Of a stretch of DNA of 64,000 bases, positions 9,595 to 24,870 are shown in pieces. Source of the stretch: Aspidiotus rigidus (Eukaryota > Arthropoda > Insecta > Hemiptera > Diaspididae); assembly GCA_035079385.1 (NCBI GenBank), contig JAVHKY010000071.1, positions 746,001-810,000 of the forward strand, in the 5' to 3' direction. Position numbers and translations under genes: made by a program. The notes under the pieces are model-generated. The model saw nothing but the letters and a program-made list of their open reading frames with translations. It did no database searches and was not told where the DNA came from. How positions within the stretch are numbered: the stretch's first letter is position 1; every line of letters starts with the position of its first letter.

Positions 9595-12500
9595 GTAAGA
9601 GAAAGAGAGTCTTCGGAAATTTCCGACGCTCAGTGGTTATCACTTTTTCGTTTCGCTCATTCCTCTAAGAAGCATACGTAGGCCCACATCGTCCTCAATA
9701 CTCGAATGTGAGAGCGATAGCGTGATTTTGTTTTGATTGACCCAAATCATCCCTTTGCTATTATATTACTATGAATACACGATAATCTTCTTTGTAATTA
9801 TCAACGATGACTCGATTTTATTATCTCAAATTCCTAACCGTAAAAACAATCTCACCTGTTTCCTATCATTTTCTCCTCGTCAACGTTTCGCGTATCTCGG
9901 ATTCTTTTTGATTCGAGAGCATCTTCGCCATCTATCACAATTTTTGTGTTGAACCTAGTGATCAGCAGCGTTATCAGATAATTTTGTATTACCCTACCTC
10001 TTGTCATACTGTCACTCATTCATATTATACTTTCGTATCGTGTGGTTGCAGGAGAAGCCAAGAAAATCATTTCACGTGCTTCCAATAGCCAGAGAGATAT
10101 TTATTGCACTTTATCCTTGGATCAGGAGGAGATATTTCGAACCTCCACTATTGAGAAGACGTTGAAGTAAGTGAAGAAAAAACGATTCGGCGTTTTCGCT
10201 TTTTGTCCAACTCAACAAAGGATATCTATGGATCAATTCTGCAGACTGATAAGGAATTGGGAATGAGGATTCACCGATGAGAGAATTCTCCTTGTCTTTG
10301 ACTACTTGTTGCGTCCTATACGCGCGCACTCGTAACTTGTACATACATACCGTATTATTATTTCGGCAAATTAGTTTTCGTGAGTGTGTGTATGTACAAG
10401 GCGATTTGTAAATTATTCACGAAGTGTTACAAAAATTTCGTTTGCATTCACTCGCGAGAAACGATATTAATAAATTCAGTACTATCATACCTGAATTTTG
10501 CATATTATTGACCACAATATGTAGGTAATCTATTCTACGCGAAGTATAATTGTGATTTTGACCGGCGCTATCGTCATTGTCGGTTTTCCCGTAGAAAGAA
10601 ACGAAAAAGGGAATTTTTTATCGTCTCGTGTGCAATATGATCCAAAATTCGTTGAAATGTTTTATTTATGCCCACAGTTTTTACAGATTCTACTTACACT
10701 CACTTGCGAAAATTAGCTTATAATTAACGAACAATTTTCAACGGAATTTTTTGAAAACAGTCTTGATTTCTTAGTTTTGGGGGAACATGGCATTCATTCG
10801 CATTTTTCAAGGGTGCAAACATTGGTGAAACGACGACGCTGTACCTGACGCGACGTCTCGTCAGTTCCAACAGGCTATTCGATAACATAATGCGTAAAAG
10901 TCTCTGTACAAACTTCAGGTAAACTTGGTGTATTTATTGCTCGCGCTGCTGTAATTTCGCACCAAAAGTCAATTTTCATCCATTCTCCAACGTTACAAGA
11001 TCATCTTTTGTTCGATGTAATTGCGAATGAAACGATAATACCTAGCTCCTTCGTTTTGACTGAGTTCATTAGTCGATTTGTCTCAGTTTTATGGAATATG
11101 TTCTTGCAAAAAATAAAAAAAAATAGGAAAAGTAAAACGATGATCAGTATTTTATATTGACCTATATGTATTGAAAAAATTTGTAATATCGATTAATATT
11201 CTAGTATGTATTCCATAAATTGTTCGTCCAAATTCTTCAGCGAAAAGCTCCTTGGAACAACATCCGTGTTTTCTATCATTGGCGCAGCCACAAACTTCGA
11301 ATGTTTAAAAATCCAAATGTGACAATGAATTCGACTCATGAAATCATTTCGCGAATTCAAGTAGGCCTTATACGTAATTTTCAAGAGAAGTACAAAAGAA
11401 AAAATAAAAGTAAATGAGAAAATTCAGATCGCATTATGTGATCAACTTCATCGTTTTAATATTGCAGGAAATCACATTTTCGAGTCTCCTGCTGAATTTC
11501 ATGATTTCGTCCTTTCACTCAAACTGACAGTTTTACGCCACGTAGTAGTCATACATCTCCGTTCTTTCGCTCCTCCTATCCGCACTCATGGAATACTTTT
11601 TGAATAAAAATGAACAATTCTCCTTTCTTTCTCTCTTTCTTTCTTCCTCTCTTTGTTTATACTACTTTTTTACACTTTTTCAGAACTGTGCCCATATCGT
11701 TCATATATTCTTCATACATCCATATAGACTACATTATAGTATCATAGTCTGAATATTGGTCATTTTAAACATACGAGCCGTGTTAAATACGACATTTGTC
11801 ATAGAATGATGTATGAATTTACCCCTATCATCTATATTCGTAAGGTTTACAAATAAGATACTTTGAAATTGTAATCAAAAATACGCTGGAATCGAGTGAA
11901 ATTTTTGTGACGTAACGTTTCTTCTTATCCCGGTTAATTAAGTCTTGTTCAAAAATAATTTGGCCGTGATTATTTTTCGTTCGTGAAAATTTCAATTTTC
12001 CATCCTCATGACTTTCATCTTGAGTAAATCTGTCTGCAGATTTGAAAAATTTGAAAACTTGAAACGAAAAGTTGGGAATTTTAAATATAGGTCAGGAATT
12101 CTGGATATAATGTTCTCCTACAATGAACAAAAGTTGTCGATCTGGTATTTGAGCAACCTAAACAAAAGATGTTGTTTTCGTTACCCTAATCACGTAAATA
12201 GTATGCTATCCTAATCAATGGTGCTGAAATGTCACAGTCATTGTGGAGAAACTTTCAAATCACACTGATGAAAAGTGCTAATCTCATCCCTGCCCGTTGC
12301 ATGTTGCTCGTTGTCAATTTTTATTCATTATAGGAGACCTCTTCACCTCAGAAATTCAAAAATAGTTCTCGCAAATAAAAAAAAAAAAAAAAGTTGGAAA
12401 ACCATTGCAACGCTTGCCAAAATTGTATACCAAGATTTCAATGTTTACAACACAAGCAAAGTAAATTGAACTAGTTGCGATACTTACTTGCTGCCCGTAC

Positions 12501-14875
12501 TGTAAGATATTTTTTTAAACGTTTCACACCCTCATGTCATCAATTTCGCCCAACAGTGGCGATAAGAAAAGAACTTTCGCACACTGTATCGACGCTTATG
12601 ATAAACGCGATTTTCGATGCCTTCAATTTGTTCACTTTCGTTACCTAAGTTTAGAAAAATTTTGTTCAATACTTTTTTCTCTGTTGTCACTTGATGTATT
12701 TATTTCTGTCAGAGAATCAAAGAAAAAACACCCTCTTAGATATTATGGCTCGTACATTTGAGGACACCATCAGTCTAATCAAAGAATTTACCAGAACGAT
12801 TATTTAAAAAAAAAAAACACTCACGCAGTCGCGTGAGTAGTACACGACTTTTCTTCTCACAATGCAAATATCATTGACAGAGTCACTTCTTCTCTTTAGA
12901 TCAAATACCAATGACCTGTCAATCAAGCCAAATATTTGTAGAATGAACAATAAAACTCAGTTTATAAATTCTTCACTATGACGCCACATCAACCGATAAC
13001 AGAATAAAAATACCTACAATCCAATATGGAAACATGAATTTTGTTTTAATTTAGGCTAGGAGTCATCCGAAACCTACGAAATGTCTCCAAAAAATTCACA
13101 CCCTCTCCGCCTGCCTACATTTGCTACAGACAGGGCTGTTACAGTTGTTTCTGTGGTCTTTGCAAATTGATATTTTGATTATTCCCAATATGATTAACCG
13201 TAACCTACAGAATCGTATTAACTCAATTGGAAACGCGCTGAGGAATTACTATCAATTATTAATCGTAGAAAAAATTGTTGGTGCCCATCTTCAAATTGAG
13301 ACTATAACTTATATCTGAGTCTCGAAAAACGACGGCCTCCTTAACAAAGTTAAACGAGGAACGCAGGGAACCTGTTTTAAGACTCATATGTGATTTGATA
13401 TTGAGAATTCAAGGAAGCCTAGACCTACATAAAGCTAGTATAAAGAAAGCCTATCCCTACTATAAGCCTAGTATAATATTGTTTGAGAGTCTAAATTTTT
13501 CTCAAATCTCGAGCTATATATGATACGAGGGGGACTTAGAAAAATTCCTATCATACATGGCTTACGGGTAGGAAAGCACAAAAAGCCTACAATAATCATA
13601 TACCAATAATACTTTGTTAACAAACAACCATGTCTTATTATATTTAACAATAACATAAGTACTGTAATAGAGAAATAACAATTTTTTTAACGTTATCAAC
13701 AAAGGCAGCAATATACATATATAAACGCCAAAATAAATTATACATAAAAATAATTTTAAGGAATAACAAAGAAACGATAAAAAAATGAAAGCTCAATGTA
13801 AAAATTAGTATTTGAAGCCTGTTTCTCTCAGCGACATGATTACACGGGTCTACACTCACAAATTTTCAATTATGTACTTAGATTAAAACCCGAAATTCCC
13901 CCACTACAAATAAAAAAATATTCATGAACTCTTTGATTTTGAATTATAAATTCAATAAACATATTACAAGAATTTATATCAGATTGTCTTTGTGTCTGGC
14001 TCAAGAGATCAGTGAATATCTAACTTAGGAGTCATTACAAGATCCGATTCTTTCTTGCTAAGGGATATCAACAACCTTCTTCACGCTTTTTTATAGAACT
14101 ACTCATCCGATTCTTAAAAAAATTGCAGGTGCATATCTTCAGATATATTACTACAATATGGCCAAGTTACAAAAAAAATCCATCTAGTAGTTTCGGAGGA
14201 GTTCCGCGAAGAAAAAAATCTTATATATATATATATATAGATCAAAATTTATCCGGGCTTCTTCTTTCTTGAAACTTGATCAAGTTATTGTGTTATACCT
14301 GAAGTAGTGCAGCTGCATTTTTTTTTGTTGATCGGATCAGTACTCTAGATATGCCCAATTTAAAAAAAAAAATTCCTACCTCTGTAACTCAGAAATGGTT
14401 TGTTAGATTTTTTTCGAATATTGATAAATTGTAATTTACATATCTAAAATAAAAATGTGAACGTGAACACTTGGTCTTAATACAATGTCTACTTTGTGAG
14501 AAGTCTGAAATTGAAGCGTGAACTAATTTGAGGAAATTTGCGAATACTCAAGCTGCCAATATTTTGTAGTCTTAAACGTCAGGTAGTCGCTTTCGTCATG
14601 AAAAGAAAAGGCTAACTAAAACCTTCGATTACGTAGATTGTCAGTGTAGTTGTTTTTAGGTTACCTGTTGAGTTCACACACGTAAGGATATGCTCTTTGT
14701 TGTTGAATTTGTCATCTATTTTATTTTTTCTTTTAATTTTTTTTTCAATTAATGAGCTAATAAGAGCCTGTCATTAGGGAGTTATAATAAGCTTGGTGTT
14801 GTTATTAAGTTCAGTTGTGGGAGAGGGAATGAGAGCATGAAAGAAGCGTAAAATGAGGGATTAAGGGATGACAAG

Positions 14876-14908
<33 letters not shown>

Positions 14909-17900
14909 TAGGTAACTGATTCTGTGGTTAGCCCTCGAGATGATCAAAAATGAATTGGAGGGGCGAGAGATGGTGAAGATGTGTGTGTTTAGTTGAGAAA
15001 ACGATTGATTGAATAAATTGGAGTAATGGAGTTAACGTTTAAGCAAAAAGCCTAATTTCAGGTAGAGGTGAAAGGTCGTGTGGTGTTGCTTACGCGGCTG
15101 CGTAAGTAATATTGTTTCTTTTTTCTTCATAGGAGATGATTTTTACATGATTGGAATAAGAAACGATATAATCGCATACCTGTTTTTTTATCCTTTTTCT
15201 TTCTCTCTTTCTCTCTCTCTTTTTTTTTTTTTTTTAATATTACGTTTTTCTCATGAATTTCAATTGCTTTTGTTATTCGGCCACTTGATTGCAGGCACAG
15301 CAAACTGTCATTCTAGTTCGTGAACGACTGACTCGGATCTGTGTTCAGGTCTGCTCACTGACGGTAGGCGTGCCTGCCTCTTGAGTCGTGTGTAATGTCG
15401 TGTGTGTGTGTGTACATGTGTAGCGAGCAGTGTTACCACCGTTTAACAACAGCTTTAATAATAACTTTTATTTCTTCTTGTTCCTTCATTACAGTCCATT
15501 TTTTGGAGAAGAATTTCAGTTCGAAGTACCGCGTAAGTTTCGTTATCTGAGCGTGTACGTGTACGATAGGGATAGATCCAACAAACATGATCGTATATTA
15601 GGTAAAGTAGCAATCAAACGTGAAGATTTGCAAGCATTCCATAATAAGGATCACTGGTTTCCGATCAGACCGATAACTCTCGATAGCGAAGTACAGGTAT
15701 TGTACGCCAATATTTTCATTTATAATTATACTCTACTGTACTTATAATATTCTTTCGATCAATATTTTTATTGTGAAAAATTTCTTTCTCAAACGATTAT
15801 CGAATTGATAACATTACGAATATCCTACCAGGCATGTGTGGACCTACATATAAGCAGTTTTACGTTGGCGTAGAACAAAAACTATATGAAATAGTATATT
15901 ACGCTATAAGGGACGGAGGAGAGCGATTTCTATACGAGCGCTTTGGCGACCCAAGCCGCGGCGAGGGCCACCATGCAGGGCGAGTATATCGCTTTCCTCC
16001 GTTCACGTGTGGCGTACGCTATTTTTCGGTTCACATGAATAAAAACGCAAATGCGAGATGATCTAGAATTAAAATTTTCACTTTCTTATTAGCTAGAGCA
16101 TCATAACATTGTTGATGGAAAACGAAATTGTAATTTTCTTACAATTGATGAACACAAGGAAAAATTCGAGTGTTGTATTTAAAATTACTCGTATTAAAAG
16201 TTCATTTTCGTCCGTGATCGCCAAAATGTTCGGCGCATACAGAATACGCGCATGCGCGCAACCTAACTCTTCGAGCTCTAAAGTAAAACAAGCTAGGTAG
16301 TACTAGGGTCGGCGTGAATTTGATCATTATTACAAAAATGTATTATACTCTATTCACACTGAGAAAGGATAGAAGTATGTACCTCGAGAACGTCCCGGTA
16401 GATTAAAATTACTTGGAGCGTTCTGTTCTCAAGGTACGTATTTCTATCCTTTCTTAACGTGAACGGAGTATATGGTATGTATCAAGAAGAAACTTGTAGA
16501 ACAAGCTGGAAGACGTTTGTGTACATATCTCAGATGTCTTCGGCTGTTACCTATTTTAAGCAATCATTCAGTCTTTAGTGTTAATTTGATTCTCTCTCTG
16601 CGCTAAAACCCAACAAGAAAGTAGGACCAAGTACAAATTAAAATTGAATTGAGGATTACAAAGCTAGGATATCGCATTCACAATCAATTCTCGATCATCC
16701 TATTTTCTAGTCTTTTATTTATAATTAGGTATTCATTTCATATTCCCATCGCGTTGTAAGACATTCCCTTTCATTTATATTCAATTTCATTCATATTGTG
16801 AGAACCGCCTTTTCAAGAATTCACATCACATCTTTTCGATTCTATTTGTAAAAGCTAACACTCAACAATTAATAAGCAATAACCTGAAGGAACCACTGTT
16901 GAGTACAAACAACGCTGATATTACACCCTTCCAACGACTGTCATTTTCGTCATGAGATAAGAATAATAAGTAATACAAATTGTAACATTATGTAGAATTG
17001 AAATCCTTGATTAATTAATACTACCTCAAACTTCATTTGTCTGCTCAAAACCCAATGATGTAATTATATTATACTACCTTTGTAGTCAACTTCAAAGTAC
17101 TTAGAACTAAAAGTATAGGTAAATTAAAATACAAAATTGAATTACGGAATACAAAGCCGGGATACCGCATTCGCGATCTATGATCGACTTTTAAATCATT
17201 CAGTTCCCTACGTTTTTATTCGCAATTATTCATTTCAGTTTCCCATCGCATTGTAAAAAATCTCGTTTCATTCGTATTTACTAAAGGAAAATAAATTTAT
17301 AATTTGAACATTCCGTAAAATCAAATTTATTGATACGCTGATCAATGCGAACACGCAAAGACACAAGAAACAACACGAAACAAGATAGGCAGAAAATTAG
17401 CCTACGCCATCGCCATCAGCCGATGAACATCGACCACCGAATATGATTGAAAACCCTACACACATTTGCGCAAAACGCGATGATAACAAAGAAACGAAAC
17501 TACACAGCATACGGCTCACTCGACCATGACGTCAGCGTCTTAACTCAGACGAAGAAGAAGAAGAAGAAGAAGAAGAAGAAGAAGAAAAAAAAAAGTGATT
17601 ACAATATGGTCGGCTGGCGCCTGCGCCGACCCTAAAAAGTGATTACAATACGGTCGGCTTCGGCTAGCGTCTGTGCCGACCCTAAAAACGCGTCTTCGCG
17701 TCCCACAACAAAGCACCGAAGGAACGCGTTTTTATTCATGTGAACCGAAAAATATTTTCTGGTATAACCAAATAAACAAACATGATGTTTCATGTCCGTT
17801 TACATCATCTCTTCGAACTCCGCCCCCTCCGCAATCTAGAAAAGCCTAATTTTGCCTAGTATATTAAAGACAGACGGTGTACTATAGATTCATGACTCCA

Positions 17901-19724
17901 TTGACGGCGTCACTCGCTCCGCTCGTTCACCTCCTCCTGTTTAGCCAAGTGTAACTGTAAACCATAGTTTATGGATACCTGGGCCTATACTTCAGCGTCG
18001 TAATATTGAAGGCATAAAGTATACTTATGTCAAGTCTAGTATAGAGGAAGGAGTGAAGGTGTCGCGTCGCCATCCTCAACGAAAGATTCAAATGTTGTCC
18101 TAGAATTTTAAATTAGGTAAGGGGTAGTGTAGAGAACAGGTATAATTCTGAACGAATTATCGAACCAAATTTGTGATCCGCTATAAATCAGTATACGAAA
18201 TTATGATGCTACTCCCTAACACGGATTATGTACGGAAAATCTAAAATAAAAGAGCGGCGTTTCGCGAAATATCCGCTATACTCTCACCGTTTTTGAGCTT
18301 TTCAATCTCACGAGTTGTCTTTTTCTACAACTATTTTTATCGTGCCTCTTTACCGATGATATACTGTAGTACTTGCCCGAGAATTAACCCTTCGCGCGAA
18401 TAAACAAAAGTGCGAAAATGACTCAGACATTTCCAATTAATACAAATAGGAACACTTCTATAATATACCGTATACTTAAGATCGAGATACTTCGAACGAC
18501 TTGATCAACGAATTCGCCATAATTAATATAGGAATACGAACTTGGAAAATAGAAAAAAAAAAGGGAGGAAAAATAGTCGGACATTCTTTTGTTACTGCGC
18601 GAAACATTCTTCCTTCGTGTAGTGACACAAAATGATGGAAAAACACAAAGAGGGCCTTCTTTAATTACATGTTTTTCAAACAGGCGAAAAATCAATAATA
18701 ATAGTCGATCGAAAATAACAATTTATTCTACGAGGCAATTAATTGTCCCTACTTTCTTCAAATTATGTCGTAACCTCGTGGCTTTGAGTATACTCAAAGC
18801 CTCGTGGATTATGATTGGAGGTTACCTAATTATTATAATTTTTAATACAAATAAGGAAATGTTGAAGAAATGGGTTGATCGCGATGTGCGCGATTGCTTA
18901 TTACGAGTCAGCTGTTTTAATTTAGAGTTTGAATGGATTTCCGAGAAAAGGTGAAACATACCATACGTAGATTTACCTTAACGGGAAACTTTATTGAATA
19001 CGAATTAAGTACGTATACTCGTATGTAGAGATCGATCTGATTGTCACACTTTGTAACAATGATTTTTTGACTTCGAGACGACTCGAGAATTTGTAAAAAT
19101 ATCGATTTTTCGGCTTCACACGATGAAAAAACCTGCGAAAAAATTCGAGTAGATATGGGACGGGAAAATCGAGAAATCTCGAGCCCTTAACCCCTATAAA
19201 GAAGGGTGCTTGGAAAATCTTACCGATACGATAGTAGTCGACCATCGAAAAATCGACGTATTGAAATCGATTACCGTAATCAATTGTTTGAGAATCAATT
19301 CTCCTCTGTCAATGCGCTGCGTATATTCGTGACAGTTCATAATTGCAATTTTACTATCATGAAAATAATTTCAATTCCGCTTATTAACTTGTGAGTTTTC
19401 GTTAGCTTTATTTGTTCCTTTCGTTGCCAAATGTTATAACGTTGTTTTTCTTCCAGGGTAAAATTCATTTAAATGTCAATTTTGAACGAAATATGAATGA
19501 CGAGTGCGACGAGCAATTGCACGTACAAGTATTTGAAGCGTGCGATCTGACCAGAGTGAACGCGAGCTGCGATCCGTTCGTCGAAGTTACCGTCAAATAT
19601 ACGAACGGTGAACACGAAACACAGAAGACAAAGATCAAGAAGAAAGACAACTGTCCATTATTTGACGAGAAATTTATATTTAAGGTAGGTAATACTAAGT
19701 TCGATTTCGTCTGTGCTTACAGCA

Positions 19725-19758
<34 letters not shown>

Positions 19759-22700
19759 AAGTCCATAATCTATGTTAATGATAATTATGTTACGAAACGA
19801 ATTACCCATCAACATAATTCTATGTTACGTGTATTATAAATCCGATCGAAGTATTTGTGTTTTTTAACGAAAATCGTCATAGATAATCGTATTCGTGAAT
19901 AACGGCAAAATGACATCGTTTTCCAATACAAATTCATTTTCAAAACTTACCAAGCATTATTTTTTATTCAATCTCGTGTACTGATAATACACAACTTACA
20001 ACCCCCTCCCCTTCTGAGAAAGAAACTCTTTTCGCGCACAAGTCAGTAACACTCTTCATTTTCCACAGCAACATTCATTCTTTTCAACGCAGGATGGTTA
20101 ACGAACTGACGTCCGACTTACCCCGCTCCGAATTTTTCTAAATTAAAATGGAAAAATCTGAATAACTACCGATCCGATTTTCAAAAAAATGACCCTATTC
20201 CCTTCACTAATTCTTAATTTCATATAGATCGACCCAATACCAACTGAGAACATTAGCGCACCAATAAAAGTGCATACATACGTATATATATATATATATG
20301 AATTTGAGCCAATGTTAAAATCGTAATCCACACACTCTGAAACGCCGAGAAAACGTCATATCCCACACCAAAAATTCCACCGTGCGCAAGAATGCAATAC
20401 CTCTTAAAGTCGGTAGTTCGAAAAACGTATAAATAATACGCCAAGTGAAAAACGACGCCGCGCGTTACTTCCGATACAAACGGACGCGACTTTCAATACT
20501 GTACAGACTTTCGATACAAAATGCGACGTATACATACGGTACTATTCAGTTCGTGAACACTTTTATCCATTTTGTATTTTTCAATTTCAGTTGCCGAATA
20601 GAAAAGAAAGTTCTAAAAGTTCCAAAATAAATGCGTCGAGCGAAGACAACGAATGGTCGGAATTGATAATTACCGCCTACCACGAAAGTTCTAACAACAA
20701 TATTGTTTTTATCGGCGAGGTGAAATTATCTTTATTGGGATCGCAGCAGCAAATGCACGCAGCTACCAGCGCTTGGTAAGCACTCCAACACAATTTCCTG
20801 AAATGGGCCAATGCCGAGTACAAGTTCATGTACACATGCCCCTCCCTCCCCCCTTCCCGCATATCCAAACTTTATTGTTTCTAAGTGATGAGCTGATTGT
20901 GATGATACTAATATTGTAAGGTATTCCACTTACTCTTCTATTGTTTTATTCATTTCTGATCTTTTCAATGGGTAGGCCTACTTTTATAATTTTCAAGTAC
21001 AGGTATTCATGGGAAATAACTCAAAAAGAAGCCGATTGATAGCTTTCTTCCCTTATATGTTGATTAAACTCTAAATAGAAGAACGGAATAAGGCTCTATT
21101 AAAATTAAAAACGACGGCTTCCTTAACGAAGTTAAACGAGGAACGCAGGGAACCTGTTTTATGAGTCGAATGGGATTTGGTATTGAACATTCAATAGTAT
21201 AAAGAAGGCCTAGACCAACTATAACCCTATCATAATATAGTTTGAGAATCTAAATTTTTCTCGCTCGAGAGACGAAATTTTTCCAAGTCCCCCTCCTATC
21301 ATATATGGCTCGAGAGTCGAAATTTTTCTTAAGTCCCTCTCCTATCATGGCTCGAGAGTCGAAATTTTTCCAAGTCCCCCTTCTATCATATATAGCTCGA
21401 GAGTCGAAATTTTTCTAAGTCCCCCTTCTGTCATATATGGCTCGAGGGTCGAAATTTTTCTAAGTTTTTCGCTGGACGGCGGACGGCGCACGGCGGACGC
21501 CAGATTTCTAAATAGCCCCCCATAAAACAGGTTCCCTGTTAAAATATGAAACTTTGGTGATTTAAAAGAATCTCAAATTATTAACCTGACTGTCCATTTC
21601 CAAAAACACAGTGAGATATAAGAAGTCGATAGTGACGAAAATCTATCTATCTATCTATCTATCATACTACAAAATAGAAGATAACAACTATGATCTTACA
21701 TCGATTACCTCGCCTCTTTCAACAACCGCACCTCAGGTTAAATGTCCAAAGTCTCGATAAAAGGTAGCCAATTTTGTTCGACGTGAGACAAGAAAAATGA
21801 ATTTGACAAAAAGTTTTAATGATGTCACAATATCCTTATAATGATAGTAAGTATCTAATGAAGGAGAGCTAACAGTCAAAATAGATAATAGTAGGTAGTC
21901 ATCAAAATATGATGATCCCTTATCAGTGTCAACTTTTTGAATCAAAAATTACTTCAATTGTAAGAAATAAAAGAAGAAAAGCAAATTGAAATATTTGCAA
22001 AATGGAATTATAATGGTTGTATTCTGAAAATAAGAATAACTGAAGTGGAGTGGGAAACAAACAACAATAACGTGAGGATCGAGAAGATGATTGGAAGAAT
22101 TAAGAGAAGCAGTCGAGCCAGGTGGCAGCACTTAAATTTTAAGGCAGGAGAAAAAGAATGGATATGTACAAGTTGGAGTAATTGAGCGAAATAGGTGGGT
22201 GGGGGAGTTGGAAATCGTGTTGGGAATGATTACATAGGACAGGAGATATGACTAAGATTACATCGTAGGAAGTAGTTGGACAGGAAAAAAGGTGATAAGA
22301 ATGTTATTATCGGAGCATGGAAACCCAGGAGGAAATGAGTATGTTCAAGTTAAGAGTGACCAATTCTAAATCGAGCGAAGATAACCTCTTTATGGTGGGA
22401 ATTTGTGTCCAATGAAGATTGAGTAGTTACAAGGTGGGGTCCTTAATTTTGGGTGAAAGAGTGCAGCTTTTAGGCGCGCAATCAGTTTGATCATGTTGAG
22501 GGTAACTGATGTGAACTAGTCGAAACATGAAAGACAAAAATTGAAATGGCCGATAAAACTTCCACTTTGTCTTTATCTAAATTTCATTACTCTCCAGAGT
22601 ATTCAGGCTACGAGCCATTGCGATAACGTCGAGAAAAAAAAATGCTATGCATACCTACATAACGCAGTAATTATAAAATATACGGCTAATTAATTATTCA

Positions 22701-24819
22701 ATTGATCGCTTAGGCGCAACGTTTGTTTAACGTATCCAATAAACGTCGAATTTTTTTAATCATATATGACTGATAATGAGAAGTTTTTATAGCCAATAGG
22801 TATACGATGCATTAGGTCCAAATGAGCGACATATTATTCAGCTCTCTATACGTGGACTAGTTATATTTTGTGATTTACTCACAAACCACTTGTCCAATCG
22901 ATACAACAATTACAGAGCAATAATATTGATTACACTATGACGTAATGCAATGATAAGATCGATATTCTTTGAGAAACAACACTAGGAAATTCGAGGAAAA
23001 TTGAGGATTACTCAACTACTCATCTAATCTCAGAAAAAAATGCACATGTCCAACTTCGGATAACCTACGACAACCAATACAACCGGTAGTTTTTGAGGAG
23101 TTGCGTGAACAAAAAAAATCTTTTATATATATGTGATGCGATCTGCCAAACCATAGGATAAGTCGCGCTGGCGGGACCCCCCTGTGTAAAACCTATACCT
23201 TCACAATACGCAACTACACATGCTATATAAACACAAATATCTTCGTGTTGTTTGCCGAATATTTGCGCCTCGATGTTACTCAAAAGAAATCATTTTGGTT
23301 AACTACATGTTGATATCGCTATATTCAGAGGCGAGTTTTACATGGGGTGGTCCCGCCAGTGCGACTTATCCTATGGTTTCGCAGATCGCATCACATATAT
23401 AAATATATAAGGATACCTGAAATTTTTTTATTAGTCTCAGGATGATCTAGGACCTCTAAAACATCGAGAAAATTCTTCCCCGGGCTTCGTCGTCCCAATT
23501 GTGTCGGGAGTGAGTAATACTTGACTTAAAAGTATAGGTATACAACAATATCCGCCTCTTTAAATTTGAAATTCACCATCAAATTAGATGGACGACCGCT
23601 TATAAATGAAGAATTTGATGGTTGGTTATCAGTTATCATGAGATATAAAACTGAAAGTGGTATTCTGATGTAGTAAGCTATGCAAGGCGAATATTTAAAG
23701 ATTTTTTTATTTCGCTTTCGATTCTATCCGTCCCTTGCTCATTTTGCTAGTCAACTTATTCCTCTTAAAAACAAGCTAGTTTGCCTGGATCGAGGCACGT
23801 TCATTCGCGTTAACAAAAATTCTCGTACATGGCCATTTTTATTGCGTATGACCTTGGAACTTAGAAGTTTCTTAACGTCGAACCTCAGCCCTACCTCTGA
23901 TTCCGTAATTTGTGTCCGGGCATATTGGCGTCTTTATAGTATACTGGACTTGAACTAGGCTAGGCCCTCCTTGTATTATACTAGCGTTATACTTGCACGA
24001 GTATTATATAAGTCTCCTCTATACTATAACTTTAGGAGACCCGTATTAGCTCCCTCCCTATTGGTACTACTTCATACAGTATATTATACTAGGTATACAG
24101 TATATAGTAGGTACTACACTAGGCTAATACTAAATCTAAGCCTCGTGGACCTGATTCGAAATTTTGCGTTTTCCCACCCCTCTAATGCTAGCTGTATTAT
24201 ACCAGCTCTCTTCCTCCCCCCCCCCCCCCAAAAAAAAAGCTAGTAGCTTAATATTTATGGGAATGTGTAGAAATACAAGCAATAAGGCTCAATACACAGT
24301 ATACTAGACCTATACTAGGCTAAGGCTTCATTGTACTAGAACTGAATTGGCTAGATCTCTCTTTAATCTATACAGTAAACTATTCGCATGCTGGGTTTGT
24401 ACGTACTATCTTGAAATGTTTCATGTCTGACTCCTACCCTAATATAGTAGACCTGAAGTGGCTTAAGAAGGGGTAGAGCTAGCCTTTCTCCTAGCTAATC
24501 CTGGAATTGGGAAAGTAGCTTAAAAAGTTGGTGTAGTGATATACAGTATACTGGACTATACTACACCTTTACTAGTACTCTCTTATACTAGGCTTTTATA
24601 TATATATATCGACATGTTTTATGAGCCCTGGGAGCTAAGTAGCGCAACGCACAGTATACTAGATTTACACTTATAGTTTAAGATTGGGGTTGAACTGAGC
24701 AGCTCAACGTACAGTGCAGTGTACAGTATACTAAACTTACCCTAAACCGCTAGTAACTTGATGTACAAGCTCACTCGCTCCGTGCTCAATGTACAGAGAA
24801 CTAGATTTCGCGAGTGAGG

Positions 24820-24870
<51 letters not shown>

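Larger units (their letters stand above)
15697..19456 (+). other. RASA3 intron 3, composite repeats
   Basis: Contains an inverted pair 'ttttcggttcacatgaataa' (16020-16058) and its complement (17725-17755) bounding about 1.7 kb; a 126-bp MITE (16346-16471); two diverged direct repeats of about 130 bp (16649-16790 and 17139-17280); a (GAA)n run (17549-17586); and paired 'gtcggc...gccgaccctaaaaa' units near 17608-17690. No exon seen. Confidence 0.55.

Noticed and set aside
18423..18695. Minus-strand ORF of 90 codons
   Set aside because: Random ORF in intron 3; hydrophobic run reflects AT-rich composition only.
18589..18954. 121-codon ORF in intron 3
   Set aside because: No domain, and it lies wholly within a spliced intron of the RASA3-like gene; composition is ordinary for this AT-rich DNA.
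21264..21465. CRISPR-like regular repeats
   Set aside because: The 45-bp units are contiguous with no unique spacers, and the genome is eukaryotic.
23680..23958. 92-codon ORF in intron 5
   Set aside because: No recognisable domain, no splice context, intronic.
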